From NCBI RefSeq assembly GCF_011193355.1, contig NZ_CP049780.1:4692436-4723511 (forward strand): a stretch of DNA of 31,076 nt, in the 5' to 3' direction. Numbering within the stretch: the first letter of the stretch is position 1; every line of letters starts with the position of its first letter. The DNA comes from Streptomyces sp. JB150 (lineage in GTDB: Bacteria; Actinomycetota; Actinomycetes; Streptomycetales; Streptomycetaceae). Both the position numbers and the translations under genes were made by a program. Shown in pieces: positions 25,463 through 31,076 of this stretch. Under the pieces are notes generated by a model, which saw only the letters and a program-made list of their open reading frames with translations, was not told where the DNA came from and made no database searches.

Positions 25463-25468
25463 AGGTCC

Positions 25469-25553
25469 GGGGGGGACCACGGGGGGAACACGGGGGATCC
25501 TGGGGGGGGGATCTCCACGGGGGGAGAAGGAGCGGGGCTGGAGGGCCGGGGGG
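25469..25553 (+). other. cluster of G-tracts downstream of sigQ
   Basis: Eight runs of three to nine G in 85 bases (25469-25475, 25481-25486, 25492-25496, 25502-25510, 25519-25524, 25534-25537, 25542-25544, 25548-25553), separated by 3-9 bases. This meets the usual pattern for G-quadruplexes on the plus strand and in the sigQ transcript. It lies between the convergent sigQ and kinase genes, where no ordinary hairpin terminator was found. No coding role is evident. Confidence 0.7.
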
Positions 25554-25599
25554 TCCGTCCAGTCCCGTTCCGCTGTGCGCGCTCTCCGCGCCGGTGGGG

Positions 25600-26235
25600 C
25601 TACGCCGCCGTACGGGCCGTGACGCAGCGCCCGGCCGCCGCGGCGGCCAGCCGGCCCATCGCCTCGTCCCGGTCGCAGGCGTGCGCGCCCAGCGCGGTCT
25701 GGCGGGCCACGATGGACCGCTCGTCGCGCATCAGCCGCCAGCCGCGGCGCAGCAGGAACGGCACCGACTTGCGGCCCTCCCTCAGATCCCGCAGGAAGCG
25801 CCGGCGGAACGTCGTCACCGGGCCGCGGCTCAGGCACAGCGCGTCGGCCAGCACGCCCAGTTCCCGGCAGCGGGCGACGATCTCGGCGGCGAAGATGCCC
25901 TCCGCGATGAACAGCGGGGTCCGCCCGATGTCGATCGCGTCGGCGCCGGTGCGGGCGCTCAGCGAGATGTCGTAGACGGGAACGTTCGTACGGCCGGTGC
26001 GGCACAGTTCCTCGATCGCGGCGACCGCGGCGTCCGCGTCCCACGAGCCGGGGTGGTCCCAGTCGATGTCGGAACTCCCCGCCACCAGCGGCAGCGTCGG
26101 GTCGGTTCCCTCCTTGTAGAAGTCGTCGAGGCGCAGCACCGGAAGGCCGGAGCGGGCCGCGAGAAGGGACTTGCCGGAGCCGGACGGGCCGCAGAGCAGC
26201 ACGACGCGCGTGGGTATGGGCGGATGGGAACTCAC
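25600..26235 (-). CDS. uridine kinase-like P-loop protein
   Basis: A 211-residue protein related to uridine kinase and phosphoribulokinase. VVLLCGPSGSGKSLLA (Walker A, about 11-26) is followed by VLRLDDFYKEG (DDFY, typical of uridine kinases), DWDHPGSWD and PLFIAEGIFAAEI. This would give phosphorylation of uridine or cytidine to the monophosphate, fitting the nucleoside salvage theme. However, the C-terminal half (TTFRRRFLRDLREGRKSVPFLLRRGWRLMRDE) differs from E. coli Udk, so the substrate is not certain. The start is a GTG at 26235 with GGTGA upstream. No copy of the nucleoside operator is present. Confidence 0.82.
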   Translation of the reverse strand: MSSHPPIPTRVVLLCGPSGSGKSLLAARSGLPVLRLDDFYKEGTDPTLPLVAGSSDIDWDHPGSWDADAAVAAIEELCRTGRTNVPVYDISLSARTGADAIDIGRTPLFIAEGIFAAEIVARCRELGVLADALCLSRGPVTTFRRRFLRDLREGRKSVPFLLRRGWRLMRDERSIVARQTALGAHACDRDEAMGRLAAAAAGRCVTARTAA

Positions 26236-26363
26236 GGGTCACCAGTGTGCGGCATCGGGCGGCCCCCGAACGACCCCGCGGGTCGGCTTTGAAGCACGCG
26301 TCACACGTCAACTACCCTTTGTGGCCGATCGACTACCCTGAGCAGCAGAAGGTGGCAGCAGCG

Positions 26364-26777
26364 ATGGCCCGACACGACATCTCACAGACTCCGACCGGTC
26401 GCCGCGCCCTGGTCGCCCTCGCGACCGCGGGGGTGGCGCTGGGAGCCGGCGCGGGCACGGCCGCCGCGGACACCGAGACGGTCGCCGGGGTGACGCACAC
26501 CCGGCCCGCCTCCCTCGGCAAGACCGACGCGCAGGCCGGACTCCAGGCGCTGACCGGCACGGCCGGCTACGTCACCGGTCCGGTCGCCAGCCTGAAGCCC
26601 AACCCGCTGGCCGGCACCGGCGTCGACCCGCTCGACAACGGCGTCGGCACCCAGGTCGCCGACTTCCAGCCGGTGTCCTCCCGGATGCTGACCCGGCCGG
26701 TCGCCCAGGCGCCGTCCGTCGGCAGCCTGCCGGTGGTGGAGCAGGCGAGCGGGCTGCCGGGCGGCGTGCGGGGCTGA
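26364..26777 (+). CDS. small secreted protein of unknown function
   Basis: A 137-residue exported protein. The N-terminus (MARHDISQTPTGRRALVALA, then GVALGAGAGTAAADT) is a signal peptide with a twin Arg, cleaved probably after TAAA near residue 35. The mature part is Gly/Pro/Val-rich with no recognised domain (LGKTDAQAGLQALTGTAGYVTGPVASLKPNPLAGTGVDPLDNGVGTQVADF as broken stretches). AAGGTGG (26349-26355) sets the ATG. The type, length and genus-wide habit resemble small envelope-associated proteins, and it parallels the one at 20168. Function unknown. Confidence 0.8.
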   Translation: MARHDISQTPTGRRALVALATAGVALGAGAGTAAADTETVAGVTHTRPASLGKTDAQAGLQALTGTAGYVTGPVASLKPNPLAGTGVDPLDNGVGTQVADFQPVSSRMLTRPVAQAPSVGSLPVVEQASGLPGGVRG

Positions 26778-26792
26778 TCCGCGCCGACGGAC

Positions 26793-26836
26793 AGAGGGCC
26801 GCGGCTCCCCCGGACGGAGGGGAGACGCGGCCCTCT
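26793..26836. terminator. bidirectional hairpin between secreted-protein and ALDH genes
   Basis: An outer stem, AGAGGGCCGCG (26793-26803) and CGCGGCCCTCT (26826-26836), with an inner pairing of GCTCCCC with GGGGAG. It lies between convergent genes, 18 bp from the end of the second ALDH gene, and should end the deoC operon on the minus strand. Confidence 0.75.
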
Positions 26837-26854
26837 GGCTGTGGGCGGCTTCCG

Positions 26855-27748
26855 TCAGTACGACGAGCCGGACGCGCCGAGCGAACCCGTCGGGTGCCAG
26901 ACCGTCTTGGTCTCCAGGAAGGCCGTCATGCGGTCGGTGCCCGGGGTGGCGAACCAGCCGGACTCGTCCACAGGCTGTGGACGCAGCACGCGCTTGAGGT
27001 TGTCCGCCGCGGCGATCTCCAGCTCCTTGGCCAGCGCCTCGTCGGCGCCCGCGAGGTCGATCGCGTTGACGTCCTGGTGCGCGGCCAGGGGCGCCGCCAG
27101 TTCCGCCGTACGGCCGGACAGGACGTTCACCACGCCGCCGGGGACGTCGGAGGTGGCCAGGACCTCGCCCAGGGACAGGGCGGGCAGCGGGGAGCGCTCC
27201 GAGGCGATCACGACCGCCGTGTTGCCCGTCGCGATCACCGGGGCGACCACGGAGACCAGGCCGAGGAACGACGACTCCTGCGGGGCGACGACCGCCACCA
27301 CACCCGTCGGCTCCGGCGAGGACAGGTTGAAGAACGGGCCCGCGACCGGGTTGGCGCCGCCGATCACCTGGGCGATCTTGTCGGTCCAGCCCGCGTACCA
27401 CACCCAGCGGTCGATCGTGGCGTCCACGACCGCCGCCGCCTTGGACTTCGACAGGCCCTCCGCGTCCGCGACCTCGCGCGTGAACTGCTCCCGGCGGCCC
27501 TCCAGCATCTCCGCGACGCGGTAGAGGACCTGGCCCCGGTTGTACGCCGTCGCGCCCGACCAGGCGCCGAACGCCTTGCGGGCCGCGACCACCGCGTCCC
27601 GGGCGTCCTTGCGGCTCGACTGCGGCGCGTTGGCCAGCCAGTTGCCCTTGGAGTCCGTCACCTCGTACACCCGGCCGCTCTCCGAACGCGGGAACTTCCC
27701 GCCCACGTACAGCTTGTAGGTCTTGAACACACTGAGACGGTCAGACAT
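26855..27748 (-). CDS. catalytically dead, truncated aldehyde dehydrogenase-like protein
   Basis: A 297-residue ALDH homologue keeping the N-terminal part and NAD-fold (KLYVGGKFPRSESGRVYEV, then AVVAARKAFGAWSGATAYNRGQVLYRVAEML, then WVWYAGWTDKIAQVIGG, then GVVAVVAPQ). The usual PWN active-site motif is replaced by PQE (156-158), FTGST by DLAGAD (231-236), and the whole catalytic domain with LELGGK and the nucleophile Cys is missing. The sequence then rejoins the family's C-terminal tail (ETKTVWHP, 279-286). It cannot be a dehydrogenase alone. It overlaps the upstream full-length ALDH gene by 8 bp. Together they match the two domains of ALDH16, so a structural partner role is likely. Confidence 0.85.
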   Translation of the reverse strand: MSDRLSVFKTYKLYVGGKFPRSESGRVYEVTDSKGNWLANAPQSSRKDARDAVVAARKAFGAWSGATAYNRGQVLYRVAEMLEGRREQFTREVADAEGLSKSKAAAVVDATIDRWVWYAGWTDKIAQVIGGANPVAGPFFNLSSPEPTGVVAVVAPQESSFLGLVSVVAPVIATGNTAVVIASERSPLPALSLGEVLATSDVPGGVVNVLSGRTAELAAPLAAHQDVNAIDLAGADEALAKELEIAAADNLKRVLRPQPVDESGWFATPGTDRMTAFLETKTVWHPTGSLGASGSSY

Positions 27749-29192
27749 CGAGGTACGCCTCCAGGCCGTGGCGGCCGCCCTCGCGGCCGAAGCCCGACTC
27801 CTTGTAGCCGCCGAACGGCGAGGTCGGGTCGAACTTGTTGAACGTGTTGGACCAGACGACGCCCGCGCGGAGCTTGTTCGCCACGGCGAGGATCCGCGAG
27901 CCCTTCTCCGTCCAGATGCCCGCCGACAGGCCGTACTGCGTGTTGTTGGCCTTGGCGACGGCCTCGTCCGGGGTGCGGAACGTCAGCACCGACAGGACCG
28001 GGCCGAAGATCTCGTCGCGGGCGATGGTGTGCGCCTGGGTGACGCCCGTGAACAGCGTCGGGGCGAACCAGTAGCCGCTCTCCGGCAGCTCGCAGGCCGG
28101 CGACCAGCGCTCGGCGCCCTCCGCCTCGCCCCGCTCGGCGAGCGCGGTGATCCGGGCCAGCTGCTCGGCCGAGTTGATCGCGCCGATGTCGGTGTTCTTG
28201 TCCAGCGGGTCGCCGAGGCGCAGCGTGGACAGGCGGCGCTTGAGGGAGTCCAGCAGCTCGTCGTGGACCGACTCCTGCACCAGCAGGCGGCTGCCCGCGC
28301 AGCACACCTGGCCCTGGTTGAAGAAGATGCCGTTGACGATGCCCTCGACGGCCTGGTCGATGGGGGCGTCGTCGAAGACGATGTTGGCGCCCTTGCCGCC
28401 CAGCTCCAGCGTGAGCTTCTTGCGGGTGCCGGCGACCGTGCGGGCGATCTCCTTGCCGACGGCCGTGGAGCCGGTGAAGGCCACCTTGTTCACGTCCGGG
28501 TGGGCCACCAGCGCCGCGCCCGCGTCGCCGTAGCCGGGGAGGATGTTGACGACGCCCTTCGGCAGGCCCGCCTGTCGGCAGATGTCCGCGAAGAACAGGG
28601 CGGACAGCGGGGTCGTCTCGGCGGGCTTGAGCACGACCGTGTTGCCGGTCGCCAGCGCCGGGGCGATCTTCCACGCCAGCATCAGCAGCGGGAAGTTCCA
28701 GGGGATGACCTGGCCCGCCACGCCCAGCGGGCGGGGGTTCGCGCCGAAGCCCGCGTGGCCGAGCTTGTCGGCCCAGCCCGCGTAGTAGAAGAAGTGCGCG
28801 GCGACCAGGGGCAGGTCGGCGTCGCGGGTCTCCCTGATCGGCTTGCCGTTGTCCAGGGTCTCCAGGACCGCCAGCTCGCGGCTGCGCTCCTGGATGATCC
28901 GGGCGATGCGGAACAGGTACTTGGCGCGCTCGCTGCCGGGCAGCGCCGACCACTTCTCGAAGGCCTTGCGGGCGGCCCGCACCGCACGGTCCACGTCCGC
29001 CTCGCCGGCCTGCGCGACCTCGGAGAGCACCTCCTCGGTGGAGGGGCTGACCGTCTTGAAGACCTTGCCGTCGGCCGCCTCGGTGAACTCGCCGTCGATG
29101 AACAGGCCGTACGAGGGGGCGATGTCGACGACCGAGCGGGACTCGGGGGCCGGTGCGTAAGCGAATGCCGATGCCGGCTTTTCCTTGTTCAT
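27741..29192 (-). CDS. aldehyde dehydrogenase (ALDH16-like catalytic unit)
   Basis: A 483-residue NAD(P)-dependent aldehyde dehydrogenase with all active-site elements: PWNF with Asn166, Lys189 (VLKPAE), FTGSTAVGKEI, general base Glu263 in LELGGKGAN, and nucleophile Cys297 in NQGQVCCAGSR. It ends FNKFDPTSPFGGYKESGFGREGG and LEAYLDV. It begins 6 bp after the deoC stop and overlaps the truncated ALDH gene by 8 bp (ATGTCTGA). A likely role is oxidation of the acetaldehyde that DeoC releases, which is inference from position; the family accepts many aldehydes. Confidence 0.93.
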   Translation of the reverse strand: MNKEKPASAFAYAPAPESRSVVDIAPSYGLFIDGEFTEAADGKVFKTVSPSTEEVLSEVAQAGEADVDRAVRAARKAFEKWSALPGSERAKYLFRIARIIQERSRELAVLETLDNGKPIRETRDADLPLVAAHFFYYAGWADKLGHAGFGANPRPLGVAGQVIPWNFPLLMLAWKIAPALATGNTVVLKPAETTPLSALFFADICRQAGLPKGVVNILPGYGDAGAALVAHPDVNKVAFTGSTAVGKEIARTVAGTRKKLTLELGGKGANIVFDDAPIDQAVEGIVNGIFFNQGQVCCAGSRLLVQESVHDELLDSLKRRLSTLRLGDPLDKNTDIGAINSAEQLARITALAERGEAEGAERWSPACELPESGYWFAPTLFTGVTQAHTIARDEIFGPVLSVLTFRTPDEAVAKANNTQYGLSAGIWTEKGSRILAVANKLRAGVVWSNTFNKFDPTSPFGGYKESGFGREGGRHGLEAYLDV

Positions 29193-29198
29193 GGGGTC

Positions 29199-30158
29199 TC
29201 AGTCCACCGTCACGTAGTCGGGTCCGGAGTAGCGGCCGGTGGCCAGCCTCTGCCGCTGCATCAGCAGGTCGTTCAGGAGCGAGGACGCGCCGAAGCGGAA
29301 CCAGTGGTTGTCCAGCCAGTCCTCGCCGACGGTCTCGTTGACCAGGACCAGGAACTTGATGGCGTCCTTCGAGGTGCGGATGCCGCCGGCGGGCTTCACG
29401 CCGACCTGGACGCCGGTCTGCGCGCGGAAGTCCCGCACGGCCTCCAGCATCAGCAGCGTGTTCGCGGGGGTCGCGTTGACGGCGACCTTGCCGGTCGAGG
29501 TCTTGATGAAGTCCGCCCCGGCCAGCATGCCGAGCCAGCTCGCGCGGCGGATGTTGTCGTACGTCGACAGCTCGCCGGTCTCGAAGATGACCTTCAGGCG
29601 GGCGTCCGCGCCGCAGGCCTCCTTCACGGCGACGATCTCGTCGTACACCTTCAGGTAGCGCCCCGCGAGGAACGCGCCGCGGTCGATGACCATGTCGATC
29701 TCGTCGGCACCCGCGGCGACCGCCTCACGGACGTCGGCCAGCTTCACCTCCAGCGGGGCGCGGCCCGCGGGGAAGGCGGTGGCGACCGAGGCGACCTTCA
29801 CCGAGGAGCCGGCCACGGCCTCTTTCGCGGCGGCCACCATGTCGGGGTAGACGCAGACCGCGGCGGTGGCGGGCGTGGAGCGGTCGGTGGGGTCCGGGTG
29901 GACCGCCTTGGCGCCGAGCGCCCGGACCTTGCCCGGGGTGTCCGCGCCTTCCAGCGTCGTCAGGTCGACCATCGAGATGGCCAGGTCGATGGCGTACGCC
30001 TTGGCGGTCGTCTTGATGGAACGGGTGCCGAGAGAGGCGGCGCGCGCCTCCAGGCCGACCGCGTCGACGCCGGGCAGCCCGTGCAGGAAACGGCGCAGCG
30101 TGCTGTCGGACGCGGTGACGTCACTCAGTGCGTGTGCGGCGGGGGCAGTAGTGGGCAT
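29199..30158 (-). CDS. deoC: deoxyribose-phosphate aldolase
   Basis: A 319-residue class I aldolase that splits 2-deoxyribose 5-phosphate into glyceraldehyde 3-phosphate and acetaldehyde. The Schiff-base Lys219 is in ADFIKTSTGK, the second catalytic Lys255 in VGVKPAGGIRT, and EIDMVIDRGAF and VCVYPDMV are typical. It is of the longer type (about 320 residues) like human DERA. ATG 30158 was chosen: an upstream frame to 30242 would run through the promoter and operator. It is the first gene of a unit with the two ALDH genes and lies 20 bp from the operator, consistent with induction by nucleosides or deoxyribose phosphates. Confidence 0.95.
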   Translation of the reverse strand: MPTTAPAAHALSDVTASDSTLRRFLHGLPGVDAVGLEARAASLGTRSIKTTAKAYAIDLAISMVDLTTLEGADTPGKVRALGAKAVHPDPTDRSTPATAAVCVYPDMVAAAKEAVAGSSVKVASVATAFPAGRAPLEVKLADVREAVAAGADEIDMVIDRGAFLAGRYLKVYDEIVAVKEACGADARLKVIFETGELSTYDNIRRASWLGMLAGADFIKTSTGKVAVNATPANTLLMLEAVRDFRAQTGVQVGVKPAGGIRTSKDAIKFLVLVNETVGEDWLDNHWFRFGASSLLNDLLMQRQRLATGRYSGPDYVTVD

Positions 30159-30170
30159 GGTCACCAGACG

Positions 30171-30200
30171 AGCATATCTACGCGCGTAGCTGCTGTACAC
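30171..30200 (-). promoter_or_regulatory. deoC promoter
   Basis: On the minus strand GTGTAC (30200-30195) and TATGCT (30176-30171) are separated by 18 bp and predict a start about 6 nt before the deoC ATG. The operator fills most of the spacer. Confidence 0.55.
30178..30189. promoter_or_regulatory. nucleoside-regulon operator copy 5 (CTACGCGCGTAG)
   Basis: A perfect 12-bp palindrome within the -35/-10 spacer of the deoC promoter, identical to the copies before the transporter and add genes. The location indicates a repressor. Confidence 0.8.
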
Positions 30201-30280
30201 CCCCCGGCGCTCATCCGTGCTCGATCGGGTGTGCAACCCCACGGATGAGCGTGGCCGCGGGCGTCGGGCAGAATCGGGCC

Positions 30281-30931
30281 ATGACCTCCACCGAGTCCAA
30301 GGACCGGATCTACCGCTCGCCCGCGGGCATCGCCGGCGGTGTGCTGCTGCTCGGCCTCGCCGCGTGGCTCGGCATCGACGCGATCGTCGCCGGTGAGGGG
30401 CGCACGCCCTGGCTGGCGCTCGCGGCGCTGCTGCTGATCGTGCCGCTCGTGACCGCCTTCACGCTGCGGCCCGCCGTGTCCGCCGACGACGACCGGCTGC
30501 GCGTCCGCAACCCGTTCCGGGTCGTCGTGCTGCCCTGGGGCGAGGTCGCCTCGCTGCGGTCCGGGTACTCGAACGAGGTCGTCGCCAAGTCCGGGAAGAA
30601 GTACCAGCTGTGGGCCATCCCGGTGTCCCTGCGCGCGCGGAAGAAGGCGGCGCGGCGGGAGGCCCGGCGGGGCGTCGGGGCGCCCGGTGTCCTCGGGGGC
30701 CGGGATCGGGGGCTCGGAGGGCTCGCCGGGTTCGGCGGCGGGGCCGCCGTGCCGGAGGAGCCGGTGCGGGCCCAGTCCGACCAGATCATGGACGAGCTGC
30801 GGGAACTGCTGGAGGCGCGCGAGAAGGCCGAGAGCGCGCAGGGGCAGGTCACCGTGCGGTGGGCCTACGAGATCGCGGCACCCGCGGTGGCGGGGGCGGT
30901 GTTGCTGGCGGTGCTGATCGGGGTGGGCTGA
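30281..30931 (+). CDS. membrane PH-domain protein (bPH_6-like)
   Basis: A 216-residue protein with two N-terminal membrane segments (GIAGGVLLLGLAAWLGIDAI; LALAALLLIVPLVTAF), a short bacterial PH-like domain (AVSADDDRLRVRNPFRVVVLPWGEVASLRSGYSNEVVAKSGKKYQLWAIPVS), a basic/Gly-rich linker, a helical segment (DQIMDELRELLEAREKAE) and a final membrane segment (IAAPAVAGAVLLAVLIGVG). This layout is common in actinobacteria; the function is unknown. ATG 30281 was chosen over 30245 for its match to the start of the polar N-terminus. It is divergent from deoC, 122 bp away, so the deoC operator might affect it too, but this is not shown. Confidence 0.83.
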   Translation: MTSTESKDRIYRSPAGIAGGVLLLGLAAWLGIDAIVAGEGRTPWLALAALLLIVPLVTAFTLRPAVSADDDRLRVRNPFRVVVLPWGEVASLRSGYSNEVVAKSGKKYQLWAIPVSLRARKKAARREARRGVGAPGVLGGRDRGLGGLAGFGGGAAVPEEPVRAQSDQIMDELRELLEAREKAESAQGQVTVRWAYEIAAPAVAGAVLLAVLIGVG

Positions 30932-30952
30932 GGGGCGTTTGTGGCGTCGGGG

Positions 30953-31006
30953 GCGCTGGTGGGTGCGCTGAGCGGGCCGGCGTTGGTGGGTGCGCTGAGC
31001 GGGCTG
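30953..31006 (+). repeat. 27-bp tandem repeat, two copies, then GGGCT-type repeats
   Basis: Copies at 30953-30979 and 30980-31006 share GGTGGGTGCGCTGAGCGGGC and differ at two positions. They are followed by degenerate GGGCTGGGCTGGGC and GCTGAGCGG units to the window end. The stretch after the PH-domain gene holds no gene. Confidence 0.8.
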
Positions 31007-31076
31007 GGCTGGGCTGGGCGTACTGGGCTGAGCGGGGCGGGCTGGGTGGCCGGGCTGGGTGGGGGGGACTGAGCGG

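Noticed and set aside
26855..27748. The short ALDH as a pseudogene
   Set aside because: The frame is intact, has normal codon use, is translationally coupled to the full ALDH gene, and retains a coherent C-terminal tail; a designed truncated partner is more likely than decay.
27741..27748. Programmed frameshift fusing the two ALDH proteins
   Set aside because: The 8-bp overlap ATGTCTGA is an ordinary stop-start coupling without a slippery run.
27723..30248. A very long plus-strand open frame (841 codons) opposite deoC and the ALDH genes
   Set aside because: It is a high-GC shadow: low-complexity Arg/Ala/Gly/Asp translation without motifs, while the minus strand encodes three clear enzymes.

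Overview
The window is high-GC actinobacterial DNA, almost certainly a Streptomyces chromosome. Codon third positions are nearly all G or C, genes are packed and often overlap by a few bases, and the order afsQ2-afsQ1-sigQ is the secondary-metabolism signalling locus known from S. coelicolor. No RNA gene, insertion sequence, prophage or CRISPR array was seen.

Layout. 1-1922: end of a wall-glycopolymer locus (a sialate/Kdn-synthase-like gene cut by the window edge, then a polysialyltransferase-like gene). 2186-3421: an M20D amidohydrolase, followed by a 0.66-kb gene-free stretch built on a large inverted repeat. 4020-12402: nucleoside uptake and breakdown, with two duplicated BMP-type lipoproteins, an ABC transporter (ATPase plus two permeases), cytidine deaminase and thymidine phosphorylase. 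12498-18730: unrelated genes (Uma2 nuclease fold, AEC transporter, STAS protein, SigG-like ECF sigma factor, a divergent MFS/LysR pair, an alpha/beta hydrolase). 18816-20007: adenosine deaminase. 20168-21463: a small secreted protein, a PspC protein and a VanZ protein. 21614-25462: the AfsQ module (lipoprotein, AfsQ2 kinase, AfsQ1 regulator, divergent SigQ). 25600-26777: a uridine-kinase-like P-loop protein and a second small secreted protein. 26855-30189: deoC with two aldehyde dehydrogenase genes. 30281-30931: a membrane PH-domain protein.

The strongest system-level signal is a 12-bp palindrome, CTACGCGCGTAG or the near-copy CTACGCGCGTTA, found once upstream of each nucleoside transcription unit: both lipoprotein genes, the transporter-cdd-deoA run, add, and deoC-ALDH. 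These genes form one pathway. Nucleosides are captured and imported, deaminated (add, cdd) and phosphorolysed (deoA). Deoxyribose 5-phosphate is cleaved by DeoC, and the acetaldehyde may be oxidised by the adjacent dehydrogenases. This looks like a local regulon under one unidentified regulator.

Other points of interest: the two ALDH genes look like a split version of the two-domain ALDH16 enzyme; the transporter ATPase appears to start at an ATC codon; an alpha/beta hydrolase has Asp where the nucleophile Ser is expected; and a cluster of G-tracts follows sigQ.
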